From: Rhizophagus sp. LPA8_4_AMF
Taxonomy: Eukaryota; Glomeromycota; Glomeromycetes; Glomerales; Glomeraceae
DNA: 32,997 nt
Assembly (NCBI GenBank): GCA_021464525.1
Contig: JADRCO010000474.1
Coordinates: 1 to 32,997 of the forward strand
Direction of reading: 5' to 3'
Positions within the stretch are counted from its first letter, which is position 1. Every line of letters begins with the position of its first letter. The translations under genes and the position numbers were made by a program. Under the pieces are notes generated by a model. That model did not search any database. It saw only the letters and a list, made by a program, of their open reading frames with translations, and was not told where the DNA came from. Positions 1 to 10,623 of the stretch are shown here, one piece after another.

Positions 1-240
1 GTCACCGATCACGTGATTATCCTGATCGCGTTGTTTATATTTATCTCAGCGACTTGATTTTTTTAAGTGGCCTGATCTCTATTTGTCACCCCTTATTTGT
101 CACTGCTGCGCCACCAACCTGGCACACAAAAAAGGGGTGCCATTTTATTCTATAAAATTAGTTTACGCAAAATCACGTGATTTCGTACAACTCACCAATT
201 TTGCCGATCTCTGGCGTGAAATTTTTAAATATATCAGAAA

Positions 241-267
241 TAAAATAAATAAATAAATAAATAAAAA
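241..267. repeat. (AAAT)n microsatellite
   Basis: Five or so uninterrupted AAAT units run into an A/T tract. It is a simple tetranucleotide repeat with no evident function. Confidence 0.8.
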
Positions 268-619
268 TTTTTATATTTTCCATTAAAAATATTTTTGAAA
301 TTATAGATAAAATCTACATTTTTATATGCTAAAAATTTCTAGCAAATTAGTCTCTTATTGATAAACTTTACTATGTAGGAACGTAAGATTCCATTTTTGC
401 CGATCATTTCTCCTGTTAAGTGGCGAACTGTCCCTTAAAGGTAATACAGATCGGGTTAATGCTTGCAATTGATCAATGGCGCCTTTTTATTGTGCGGTTC
501 ACGCTAGATTTAAAAGCAACAATATTAATGTTAACATTGTTCAAATGATCAGCAGATATAATACGTAATTCAGAAGGACTAATATATAAATAGGTAACAA
601 AGAGATCGGCACCCATTTA

Positions 620-665
620 CTATTAGCTCCAGGGCCAGAATTACATAATGCCGCCTGGCATTATC
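620..665 (+). repeat. dispersed repeat copy 1 (GGCC-GAATTACATAATG type)
   Basis: The block CTATTA-GCTCC-AGGGCCAGAATTACATAATG followed by CCGCC and GGCATTAT aligns with 16550-16595 over about 46 bp with few differences. The core ATAATGCC/GGCATTAT is an inverted repeat with a 4-base spacer, so the unit could form a small hairpin. It may be the end of a non-autonomous element. Family unknown. Confidence 0.55.
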
Positions 666-763
666 CAAAAAAGGAACGTTAGCTGGTTCATTCTACGCTA
701 ACTCTGTATTGTTACCTTTTTTTGATTTGCTCGGGGTCCCGCGATTCTGTTGTGATACATGTG

Positions 764-777
764 TATATATAAATATA
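764..777 (+). promoter_or_regulatory. TATA-like element of the IFI-like gene
   Basis: An alternating T/A run (TATATATAAATATA) ends 65 bp before the ATG at 843. Spacing and composition fit a core promoter. In DNA this A+T rich the match could be chance. Confidence 0.35.
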
Positions 778-842
778 TTCACATGTTGCTGTAATAATCA
801 TTATAAACTGATGAGAATTTCCCTAGTAAAGATTAATAAACA

Positions 843-1757
843 ATGTATTTGTCTGATAAAAAATTATTAGCAATCGTTTTATATTCGGCATTTGTAAACA
901 ATGAATTTTTAATTCCTATTAGAGATACTTGGGATAATCCTTGGATAATCGGAACTGCTGGAGCATTAGCAATAGGATTAGTTGGCGCAATAGTTGCACC
1001 AATTATTTTATCAGCAATAATATATGGATTAGGATTTAGTGTAGAAGGCATTGCAGCAAATTCATTTGCCTCTTGGTTTATGTCATTGTATGGAGGTGCG
1101 ATCGCACGTGGAAGTCTTGTTTCAATTTTACAATCGACTGGAGCTGCTGGTTTAGGAACTTTGGGTAATTTCTTAAGCAGTAGTTTTGGAGCAGCTATTG
1201 GAATTCTTATCGGAGCAATTGGTGGTTCAAACCTTGCATCATATTTAGAAGAAATGGATCTAACTGAATCTGAAAACCAAATTCTTGAAAGTTTGGTTCA
1301 AATTGAAGAAAATATTTATCAAAATAATAGTATTGTTATATTCACACTTACGCCACTTTTATTATCAAATAGTACAATGTTAAAATGTTTCGCTGAAACA
1401 TTTATATCTTGTTCACCATTTGTTAACTCTAAATTATTTAGATTTGATTTTAAAGACATTAATTTATTAAAATCAGATGAAGGAAGGGTTAATTATATTA
1501 TTAATAATTTGTTAATTGGTGATTATAACAAAACCAGAGCAGAATATATTTTTCATGATGATTATTTGATCGGATATAATTTAAATCTTCGCGATCACGA
1601 ACCATCGAACCTTATGTTAAATACGTTAGTGGAAATTTGGCATATTTTAAATGGTAATATTGTTGTAGATTTTGGAATTGATAAAATTCGTGATCAAATT
1701 AATGATGAAATTCACAATTTAATAAACTACTTTCATGATAAAGTTCATATTAAATAG
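843..1757 (+). CDS. IFI6/IFI27-like (ISG12 family) membrane protein
   Basis: Intronless gene for a 304-residue protein. Residues about 36-128 are small and hydrophobic. They contain two or three predicted membrane segments around GFSVEGIAANSFASWFMSLY, GGAIARGSLVSILQS and GAAGLG, which is the signature of the interferon-alpha-inducible 6/27 family (Pfam Ifi-6-16). Animal members are small membrane proteins of mitochondria, ER or nuclear envelope linked to apoptosis and antiviral responses. Fungal members have no known role. The domain sits at the N-terminal side and is followed by about 175 residues that are more polar and that I do not recognise, so this protein is longer than animal ISG12 proteins (roughly 100-130 residues). 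The start at 843 is the first ATG after a TATA-like run, and the stop is TAG. Identification of the domain is by motif; function is inference. Confidence 0.75.
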   Translation: MYLSDKKLLAIVLYSAFVNNEFLIPIRDTWDNPWIIGTAGALAIGLVGAIVAPIILSAIIYGLGFSVEGIAANSFASWFMSLYGGAIARGSLVSILQSTGAAGLGTLGNFLSSSFGAAIGILIGAIGGSNLASYLEEMDLTESENQILESLVQIEENIYQNNSIVIFTLTPLLLSNSTMLKCFAETFISCSPFVNSKLFRFDFKDINLLKSDEGRVNYIINNLLIGDYNKTRAEYIFHDDYLIGYNLNLRDHEPSNLMLNTLVEIWHILNGNIVVDFGIDKIRDQINDEIHNLINYFHDKVHIK

Positions 1758-2160
1758 GCATAGTACAATTAGTACATGGAATGTGTAATTTTAATTTTCT
1801 TCCAAAAGAATCAAAGAAAAGTTGTGAAATATACAGTATGAACAGATTTTGGGATTTTGGGATTTTTTTCGCTATATTGATAAATTGATTGTGATGTCAC
1901 TATATTCTTTTATAAGATATTTTAAAGTGGTACCGTTAAGCATTCTGAATAGTACTTTGGGAGTGTACTATGCATTTTATAAAATTTATGGAGAGAATAT
2001 TTTTAAATGGATACTAATACACACAGAACGTTTTACGGTAGCTATTTACAATGATATTTGCTTTAAGAGAGAGAATTAAGTAAATTTTTAATAAAAGTAA
2101 TTTAATAATTTATTTTGTCAAGAACATTTTATTGTTTATTAATTTTCGCTGACTTTTACA

Positions 2161-3220
2161 ATGAAGAAATTATTCTTAACCAAAGAACCAATTATTTTTG
2201 ACGCTCATCAGCTGATGATCATAATATATAAAATCAGTTTCGTCAAATTTTCTAGTAATTCTTTAACGGTTGTAATTTTTGTTCCAAATATATCAAATTT
2301 TAGGAAGAATTTCTTAATTACCGTATCGATATTACTATATCGAGAAGTTTTGTTATCTATGAACCATAATTGATATATTTGTTGTAATACTAAAAAGTTC
2401 AAGAATTCACCTTTAAATAGCAACATATTTCTAATACTCTATGGAATTCACGATTTTTTTTTTTAAAAAAATATTTCATGAATATACCATTTCGTCAATG
2501 ATTAGCAACGAACGCCTATTAACGAGAAAGTTCATTATTTTAAGATCGGAGAAAAATCATATTCGGAACTCACGTTCACTTCTGGAAAGAAATCATGTTT
2601 TTTGCGATTTTGATCCTGAATCAAGTTGGTTCTACCAAAAAAGAGGTAATTTCAATCAGTAATAGTTAAACAATATCAAATATATTAAGAATTACATTAT
2701 GTCATTCATGTTTCATCTGAACTTCACTATCATCTGTTCCAACTATATATACAGAACAAGCAATTTTGTCTTTTTTGAAAGAATTGAACAGTTCTTATCA
2801 AATAATTAATGAACTTACTTGCATTCACATAAAAACTTGTTTCCTGAAATCAATACACAATTTGGAAAAACTATCAATATATCCACTTAGAGCATCCTGT
2901 ATTTCTTCTTTCAATTGAGTCCGAGTAGTTTGACTTAATAAGTCAAGCGCTGGTTTGATATTTCTGATTAGTAATAACATCCTTTAAGTAAGTATTAGAA
3001 GTTATTCTTGGTAAATGATCGTATGATCGTATCCACCTTAAGACGTTTCTTGACTATTCATTTATGAATAGCTTTCTTCATCATATGCTTGAATATAGAA
3101 CTTTGTAATTATTAATAAGATCACGTGGACCTGACTCTTCAAAATATCCCTTCTTTTCTTCAACCGATTTTCTCTGCACGTCAAAAAGTCTTGAATTACC
3201 CTACGATTATCGTTATAAAG
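2161..3220 (-). pseudogene. decayed or multi-exon minus-strand gene, family unknown
   Basis: Reading the minus strand, separate blocks have non-random, protein-like content: EEKKGYFEESGPRDLINNYK (near 3110-3180), PALDLLSQTTRTQLKEEIQD followed by ALSGYIDSFSKLCIDFRKQV (near 2980-2840), QDQNRKKHDFFPEVN (near 2620-2570) and a 72-codon open stretch at 2426-2208. They do not join into one simple reading frame. Some breaks could be introns, for example a GTAAGT-like signal after the second block, but others look like decay. I do not recognise the family. The charged, helical middle part suggests a cytoplasmic protein. Likely a host gene relic. Confidence 0.35.
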
Positions 3221-4460
3221 TTAAGTTTCAATTATTTTCAGAAGGGAAATTGAATTTTGAGGAACGAATTTTATATTTTTACAAAATTCAAGTAAATAGA
3301 AAATTTTAAAATATGATAATTGATAAACGATAAATTATTTTCCATATATATATAACAATGTGTTTTTTAATAGTCATAGAAAATAAAAAAATTTTTTATT
3401 ATTGAAAAAAAAATATTATACAACATACAAAAATTATACGATAAAAGTTCTAAAACGCAAATATATGAAATTACTCACCATTTCACAAACTTATACTTTA
3501 TTTCTAATCCAGATAAAACAAAGTTAAGAATAACTTGCCAGAATTTTCGGGGACATTCATTTTATCATAATATCCACCATGAAATTATTGGCTAGAATTT
3601 CCTTGGTTTAAACCAAACAAAAAGCTTGAACTTTATGGTTGAAAAGAGTGGAGTTCGCTAGAATAAAAGAAGCGTTCATTCACGGTTTTTAAAGAAACTT
3701 ATAAAATATAGTAGAACGAAATTAATAGAATGTAAAAATAAATATGTTGTACAAAGGGAATGAATTATTTGGTAAAGAAAGTTTGATTATGCACCCAAGT
3801 TATTAATGGTTTCACATCCGTTACAAAATAAATATCTTTTTTTTTTCACTATGAGATCATTGAGGATATGAAAAGTAAAATTCATAAGAATTTTTCAAGT
3901 TAGATTAACTTCATAATCAAATCTTTTCAAACATTATACGACGCAACAAAGAAAATTTGAAAATGGGTAAGTAATGAATATTTATTTCACGCGTATTTTT
4001 TTACAATTTATAGCCCAAGCAAGATTTTTCAAGAAGTGGAACCGTATACGCCATTTAAATTACTAAAAAAGATAATTCAAGGCGTGAAAAAAGATTTAGG
4101 TACAATGAAACAATATTAAGTTTGAGATCAAAGGTATCATCATCTACATTTTTAGCAATTACATTTATAATAAACGCATAATATTTCATTTTTTTCTAAA
4201 AAACAAAATTTAAAAAAAAAATCATTTCCTTATTTCTTTCAAAAGAGGGAGATTAGATCCGACTTTTCTTTAAATTGATCTGCGAGTAATCAACAATAAT
4301 ATAAAATGGCGTAATTAGTATATATTAAACTCGTAATTTTAACACCAATACATTATCAACATTTTTTTTTTTTTAAACTTTTATCCGTTACATTTTAATA
4401 ATGCACGAAAAATCTTATCAAGAAGTATAACGCCGAATCATCTAAATCCAAACAAAACTA

Positions 4461-4490
4461 ACACCACACGACACCACACGACTTCACACG
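4461..4490. repeat. 10-bp tandem repeat, three copies
   Basis: Units ACACCACACG, ACACCACACG and ACTTCACACG lie directly end to end, about 320 bp before the next start codon. They are conspicuous for their C content in A/T-rich DNA. Confidence 0.75.
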
Positions 4491-4805
4491 ACTCCATAAT
4501 TAGTAAGTAACACAAAATAATTTTTAATTTTCCTTATGCAAAAGAAATTTTAAGTGATTGATTTTTGCGCCTAATACACAGATGAAACATAAAAGAAACA
4601 AAAGTAATCCCGATTCTGTTAATCAAAATTGGAACCTTTTTTTTTTTCTCATTTATAAATATCCTCAAATTTCACTTTTTACATACATTATAAAAAAAAT
4701 TATACACATACACAAATATAATTCATATATAATTAATCAAAAAACATCATCATAATAAAAAATATATTTATACACTCATATAATTCTTTTATAATAAATC
4801 AAAAC

Positions 4806-5726
4806 ATGGGTCACGATCTATCAAAATATATCGATCCTGCAATATTTAAAACCGCTTCCGCAGATTCAAAAATTTCCCAAAGAATATCCACGATAGCACA
4901 GAATTATAATAGCGGAGATCTAGACGCTTCGTTAGATACTTTAACATTAATTCCAAACCTATTGGAACAATCAGAGGAAAAGTTAAAATCTAATGATTAT
5001 GAAGATTACATATCTCTTTTACAGCGAGCATCAAATCTTGGGTCTGGTCTTGCCGCAGCAAAATTGGGTTTTGTATACTTGAATGGTTTACAAGATTCTT
5101 CTACCGCGTCACCATCTTTCAAATATATAATAAAACCAGACTATGAATTGTCAGCAAAATATTATTTTTTATCATTGAAAATAATAAATTTAATTGTTTA
5201 TACTTTATGGGATATGAGCTTGTTACTAGAGGTGATCGTTGCCGTTACCGAATTATATCGGTATAAATTTGATCGAAAAAGTGAATTATGGAATAATGGA
5301 TTAGAAATTTTAAAGTTATTCGATACAACCCTTAACGAAAACCAATTTGTAAAGTTTCAAACTCATGAAAATAATCAAATACGGAACGCCATTAAAATTC
5401 ACATTTTATTCATATTTGCTTTAACTCATGAATTAGATAGAAATTTTTCTGATGCTATGAGAATTTACCATGAGTGTGAGAAGATTGGTCCAACGACTAT
5501 CTCTTTTAGCGCAGATAAATTAGTGAGAAAATCCCATGCTAAATATAGAATGTTACAAAAAGAATTAGATAAACAAACTCCCAATGTTTTGCCTATATGT
5601 ACAGAATGTAATTTTAAACCTAAAAATACGGCGGAAGTTTGGGGGTTATTAGTTTGTCCAAGATGTCAACAAGCCGCCTGTTGTAGTCGGCAATGTTTAC
5701 AACTTCATATAACTAATGATCATTAA
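4806..5726 (+). CDS. Sel1-like repeat protein with C-terminal MYND-like zinc finger
   Basis: Intronless gene for 306 residues. Residues about 66-92 (LLQRASNLGSGLAAAKLGFV and the following YLNG) resemble one Sel1-like/TPR helical pair. More helices follow, including a hydrophobic one near 120-145. The C-terminus carries ordered metal ligands: C265-x2-C268, C284-x2-C287, C293-x3-C297, H301 and H306, the order of a MYND finger (a protein-protein interaction zinc fold). The protein stops at H306, before the last Cys expected in a full MYND finger, so the fold may be closed by His or be incomplete. Role probably scaffold or adaptor; partner unknown. The start chosen is the ATG following an A-rich leader. 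Neighbours are unrelated genes on the same strand. Confidence 0.65.
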   Translation: MGHDLSKYIDPAIFKTASADSKISQRISTIAQNYNSGDLDASLDTLTLIPNLLEQSEEKLKSNDYEDYISLLQRASNLGSGLAAAKLGFVYLNGLQDSSTASPSFKYIIKPDYELSAKYYFLSLKIINLIVYTLWDMSLLLEVIVAVTELYRYKFDRKSELWNNGLEILKLFDTTLNENQFVKFQTHENNQIRNAIKIHILFIFALTHELDRNFSDAMRIYHECEKIGPTTISFSADKLVRKSHAKYRMLQKELDKQTPNVLPICTECNFKPKNTAEVWGLLVCPRCQQAACCSRQCLQLHITNDH

Positions 5727-6391
5727 TACGTAGATTTTATATATAATATATTATAACTTTTTCAATTTTATTATCTGTTATGTATTTTTAGTAATTTTTA
5801 TTTTTATTTCTCAACGTGAACAAAGTCACAAAAACAATTTCAAGAAATTATGTATTTTTAGTAATAAAGGTCAAACTTTTTAAAATAAATATCAGTTTTC
5901 AGATCATGTGCCAATAATATCACGTGTGTGAGTAACCCTAAATTCCATGGAATTTTGGGTCTAGGGATTGTCTAAAATGGACAATATTTGTTGATCTCAA
6001 TATTGTAATTGCATATAATACTGTAATTCGAATGTTCTTATGCATTAAGCCTTTGTGTACAAAAGATGATAAACAAGGGATTTACTGCAAAATTTTTAAA
6101 GGATAAATAGTTTGAAGATTCGTTATGTTTCACTTACTAAACATATTTTATGTACCATTAAATATCCTCGGGCGTTTTCCAGTAATAATTTAATTAAAAT
6201 AAATATATCGGAGTTATATATGTCGGAATTAGTTTAGTTAAGTTGGTTTTTTTATGGTAGGCTTCATACATAATTGTAGTCCTGTAACACGAATTAATAC
6301 ACTTTAAATAAACCTTTTTTTTTTATAAAAATTCTTTCCTTTCTTTAATGATTTTGTTATTCTTTTCATTATTTAAAATTTTATAATAAAA
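5727..6391. other. intergenic with palindromes and a direct repeat
   Basis: An 18-base direct repeat (TTATGTATTTTTAGTAAT, the first copy lacking the last match) occurs at 5778-5795 and 5848-5865 just after the MYND-like gene, possibly within its 3' UTR. Two inverted repeats follow at 5936-5959 and 5981-6006. No gene is seen. Confidence 0.5.
5936..6006. repeat. pair of adjacent inverted repeats
   Basis: The first palindrome centres on AAATTCCA/TGGAATTT (5940-5955, perfect) and extends with one mismatch to CCC/GGG at 5936-5959. The second pairs ACAATATT (5981-5988) with AATATTGT (5999-6006) across a 10-base loop. Together they could be a remnant foldback element or a regulatory site. Confidence 0.5.
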
Positions 6392-7881
6392 ATGGAACCG
6401 GCAAAAATTAAGAAACAATTGAGATATAATCCATATGTACCAGGATTTCTAAGATTGAGTGGTACAGTATTACCTCATGTTATTGTCCAAACTATAGTAG
6501 TAACTATAATCAGCTCTATAGTGGTTATTCTTTTCGAGTTAACTGACATCAAATTAAGTGTATCTAAAGCACCTCCATCATCCATATCTAATATTTTTAC
6601 TCAAATAATTGGTATTGTGGTTGGTCTTTTACTTACTTATAGAACAAATACCGCTTATGACAGGTATTTTTCGTTATTGTGTAGTAATTTCACTCTCTAA
6701 AGTAGGTTTTTTTTTAACGGGTGAATCTTTTTTTTTTAGATATTGGGAAGGAAGAAAACTTTGGTCCACGATGGTTGTACAAATTCGTAATTTTACACGA
6801 TATATGTGGATAGGAGTTAGAGAAGATGGTAGGAAAAAAATGGATAAACAACATGAACAAGCAAAACCAGAAATTGTTATAGAGAAAAGAACCGCCTTAA
6901 ATTTATTATTAGGATTTTCAGTAGCGGTTAAACATTATCTTAGAGAAGAACCTGGATATCATTATAATGATTTAGAAACTTTAATTTCAAATATTCGATT
7001 AAGCTTACCAGAATTTACATCAACAAATAATATTGAAAGTCATACTACTCACGCAAAAAAAGTTGGATGGTATACTCGCTTATTTCGTAGAAAACTTAAA
7101 CCTCATGAGAGAGAGAAGGAGCAACGTAATCTTGCAGAACATCTTGCAGAACAAAATCTTCCTCTGGATATAACTCTTTATCTTTCTTCTTACGTTGATA
7201 CTCAATTTAAAAATGAATCAATTGATATTCCACTTACTAATCAATTATTAGCCGCTCTTAATGGTTTATGTGATTGTTTGTCTCAATTTGAAAGAATTCT
7301 TAGAAGTCCTATTCCTTTAGCTTACTCTATTCATCTTTCTCAAACTGTTTGGATTTATTGTCTCAGTTTACCTTTTTTTTTGGTTTCTGGTTCTCATTGG
7401 GCTACTATTATTATTGTATTTTTTGTTGCTTTGATTTTATTTGGATTGGAACGCATTGGAGCAGAAATTGAAAATCCTTTCGGATATGATGCAAATGACT
7501 TGGATTTGGACGATTTCTGCGCGTAAGCAAAGTTTTCTTTTTTTTTTTTAAAAAAAAAAAGAGAAGAGTTGCCTTTTTTAAAACCTCTAATTTGATTTGA
7601 TTTTTTTTTTATTTAGTCATATTAAACGTGAATTAGATACTATCGCAGCTAATGCGCCTCCAACAATTCAAGATTGGATATACACACAAGAAAATCTTCC
7701 ATTTGAAAATAAGGAAATTAGCGCTCTTGATGTTGCTAATCTCGAAGTTGAAGATGTCAGGTCATTACTTTCTGTTGGATCAAATCCTGAAATTGATAAA
7801 AATTCTTTTGATGCACAAAGAGGAGAAGGAGAAACGTCTGAGAAGAACAAGAATAATGTATCCGTTGATGTTGGTGAATAG
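6392..7881 (+). CDS. bestrophin-like (UPF0187 family) anion channel
   Basis: Three exons: 6392-6663, 6740-7522 and 7617-7881, joined by introns with GTATTT...TTTTAG and GTAAGC...TTTAG ends. Frames join cleanly (AYDR|YWEGR and DDFC-A|HIKREL), giving 439 residues. The order of features is that of bestrophin/UPF0187 channels: an N-terminal amphipathic stretch, a first membrane pair (about 25-85), the conserved TYRTNTAYDRYWEGRKLW region where the first intron lies, a cytoplasmic helical middle, LRSPIPLAYSIHL, a second membrane pair, then GAEIENPFGYDANDLDLDDF, the conserved gating/calcium-clasp-like region. Family members are pentameric chloride or other anion channels of plasma or organelle membranes. 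An insert of basic and acidic residues lies mid-protein (about residues 160-250), and the C-terminal 60 residues are acidic and low complexity. No damage seen. Confidence 0.88.
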
Positions 7882-8385
7882 GAAATGTAATTTATGGGGT
7901 GGGGGATGAGAAAAACTTTGTATGCTTTATTTGATTCAATCTGGTAATTAGAATCACTAAAGTATAGAATAATTTCGTTAATCGAATAATCTTTTTTGAT
8001 CAAAATCACGTAATAATATATAAAATTATTTTAAATATTTAATTTATTAAATTTAATATCCAAGTATTCATTTACAAACAATCAAAGTTAAGTTTTAGTA
8101 TACATTTAAAGTGTTTCTATATGTAAAAATCGTGTTATTGAAAAAAAAATAGTATTAACACATTTAAAAATACTTGGGAAAAAAAAAAATATCTTACGAA
8201 AATAAAGGTAGAGGTCACGTTTACGTTGAGGTGGTCAGTCAACTAATTAAATCAAAACTACATGTGGTTATTTAACATAATTTTTTTGATCGAACATTTG
8301 ATAACATAATATTTCATATATAAAAGTTCATATTTTTTATTTAGATGCCCAATCGCTACTCAATTAGTTTTTATTGAATTATGTC

Positions 8386-8522
8386 AACAAAGTTACGAAG
8401 CATTTATTTGCATTAACTAGTAAATTTCTAGTATTTTAGATTTAAAATCTCATGCATATATCAAGGTTTATTTTTTCGTACCAAACATCAGGTATTGTAA
8501 AAAATAGCTTCGTAACTTTGTT
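8386..8522. mobile_element. candidate MITE with 16-bp terminal inverted repeats
   Basis: AACAAAGTTACGAAGC at 8386-8401 is the exact reverse complement of GCTTCGTAACTTTGTT at 8507-8522. The 137-bp unit has no coding capacity and an A/T-rich centre with a smaller inverted repeat (CTAGTAAATTTCTAG). No clear target-site duplication is visible, so a simple foldback cannot be excluded. Confidence 0.5.
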
Positions 8523-8744
8523 TATAGGGTTGTATTAATGAATTTAATATGATTTACTTCTTAATATACTAAATTGTTAGAATTGTACATCTAATTTAAC
8601 AAAATGGGTATATATAAATCATATAAACGCCGGTTCCAATTAAAAAAAGAAAATAGAATACGTCTTGAAGAAATATAAAAGAACTCGTTGTCGATGAAGA
8701 TGAAGAATAGACCTTTAAACATATCCAAAAATGAATATCATTAA

Positions 8745-8890
8745 AGCAAGGTTATCTTCAAATAAAATTGCTAAAGAAAATTTATTCAGATAAATTAAAA
8801 AATGAGAGCGAAAAGATATGCAACGAAGAAAATTCCGCTTCAAGAAATCAACCACAATCCGGATATTTTAATAAATTATTTATATTACTG
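8745..8890 (+). pseudogene. short coding-like relic, family unknown
   Basis: One plus-strand frame reads without stop for about 45 codons, with a biased, protein-like content (LKQGYLQIKLLKKIYSD, then KICNEENSASRNQPQSGYF). No start codon, splice partner or family could be assigned. It may be an exon of a lost gene or a transposon relic. Confidence 0.25.
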
Positions 8891-10623
8891 CTTCAAATTA
8901 ATAACCCTATATAAAATATAACTTGTATCACTGGATCAAAAAAAATTCGATAACGCCACGTCCCTACCGCATAGCAATTTTGATTTAATATTAGATCGCG
9001 ACGTTACGTCATTACGTAGAGTGAATATAGATAAATTTTTAGGGTTAAATCGTAATAACTAATAAGTAAAAAAAATAAAAGATCTATATATGGATTAAAT
9101 TTTGTTGGTTACAAATTATATTCGCTATATACTTTTACGAGTTTTTTCACGAAGGCTCATGGATTTATATGCTATATACTTCGACTTTCAAATGTTAGTT
9201 TAAGGTAGTTTAGGTGCCGCATATGGATGGTCCAATTGGAATTCTTATTATAGCTTATAGCAAAAGTTTTTCTGTACATGTGACAAACGGTTCTAATAAC
9301 AGCAATATTTATACAATAGTATCTGTAAATTTAAATATTATAGCGAATATGAAACTATATTCCTAACTAGATTATTTAATCGATCAAAGGTACTCCCTCA
9401 AGCGTCACACTCAATAATAATGATATTGTTATAATAGATCTTATTAGTATTAGAACGTCAAAACTATTTCCATGATCTTCACCATGTTATGTTACATCTT
9501 TTTACAACAGCGGCAAGTCAACTTTTTATTAGGTCGTTGGCTCTAAATTATGCTTGTTATATGACAAGAAGAAAACCTTTACTATGTGTCCTGAGTCTCC
9601 TGAACGCATCTTGATAGACTCTTTTTTCATCAGTATATTTTTTATTCTAGTCATTACATATAATATCTTTATTTTTCGTAGTACATTTTTTTTGTAGATT
9701 AAAAATAAACGACGAATGATTAGATTCTCCTTAATAGGATTGAATGCCTAAGAATTCTTTTGTAGTATTACTTATTAATTGAAGGACTATATATTATTAT
9801 TATACAAACTGAACACGTCCGGACATCCGAACATTCAATCATTATATTTTACCTCAGTGCATCAAAACAACACTTCGGACGTTACAATGATTTTCATTTC
9901 CTAATATCATTCACAAAGATAATAATGACCAAATTAATCGAACAGCGATTTTTGGCGTAGAGTCAATTCCCTAATTTGATTATTTTTTTTGTGTTTCTAA
10001 GCCGCGGTAATAATTAATTAATCGATTATAGAAATAATAAATTTTAATCACGCATATATATTCAAAAAAAAAAATGCTATAAGTAGAAGAGCTAAATATT
10101 AGACTAAATCTTTTGTAGATTCACTCTATTTAAAAACATTTAATATGCAAAAGAAGTATGTACTGTATATACTTATGTTCCAAATCGATAATTTCCTAAA
10201 TTTGGATATTTCAATATTTCAAATGATTTTTAATTCAGTTCCTTTTCCCAGAGTCAATTAAGCAAAAAAAAAAAATCCTTACTATTTCCATGGTCATTCA
10301 ATCTAGAACATATGAATGTATACAGAAAAAGTGTTTAAAACGAATGTTTCAAATCCAAATTATGTATCGTGTATAGTTAATAAAACCATATATAGTTATA
10401 ATATTAACATTTTTGGTACGAAAGTTTTAATATTAAATGGTGATTATGGTAATTAACTTTAACTATGTTCCACATGGGCGTTTTTTTATAGCAAATATGC
10501 AGAAAATAATGATTTTTCACTGAGACCATGTAGGTTGCTGATCAACCGCCATGTAAAGGATAAGTTTGTGGAGAAATTTTCTTTCCCCTTGAATCGATTC
10601 TTTTTCTTTCTAAATAATTAGAT

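Larger units (their letters stand above)
1..842. other. intergenic, repeat-bearing, upstream of the IFI-like gene
   Basis: No gene is seen here. The stretch holds two copies of the palindrome ATCACGTGAT (8-17 and inside 170-183), an AAAT microsatellite (241-267), several GCCGATC words (about 203, 402 and, inverted, 604) and a 46-bp segment (620-665) that recurs in an intron at 16550-16595. The mix suggests remnants of small dispersed repeats. A TATA-like run precedes the first gene. Confidence 0.5.
1758..4805. other. gene gap with coding-like remnants
   Basis: No intact gene is seen. On the minus strand, between about 3220 and 2160, several stretches read like protein in different frames (separate entry). 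On the plus strand at about 3930-4118 two short exon-like pieces flank a good GTAAGT donor and a TTTATAG acceptor, but no start or family could be assigned. A 10-bp tandem repeat lies at 4461-4490. The rest is A/T-rich with homopolymer runs. Confidence 0.45.
7882..10623. other. 2.7-kb gap, no intact gene
   Basis: The gap contains a MITE-like inverted repeat (8386-8522) and a coding-like stretch near 8745-8890. Elsewhere both strands are broken by stops in all frames, with many A and T runs. Nothing else was recognised. Confidence 0.5.

Noticed and set aside
1849-2079. 76-codon open stretch after the IFI-like gene
   Set aside because: It begins at a TTG, not an ATG, inside a TTTTGGGA repeat; its content is membrane-like by A/T bias and no family is recognised.
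2205-2218. Perfect 14-bp palindrome TCATCAGCTGATGA
   Set aside because: Single, inside a coding-like remnant, with no partner or repeat; chance is adequate.
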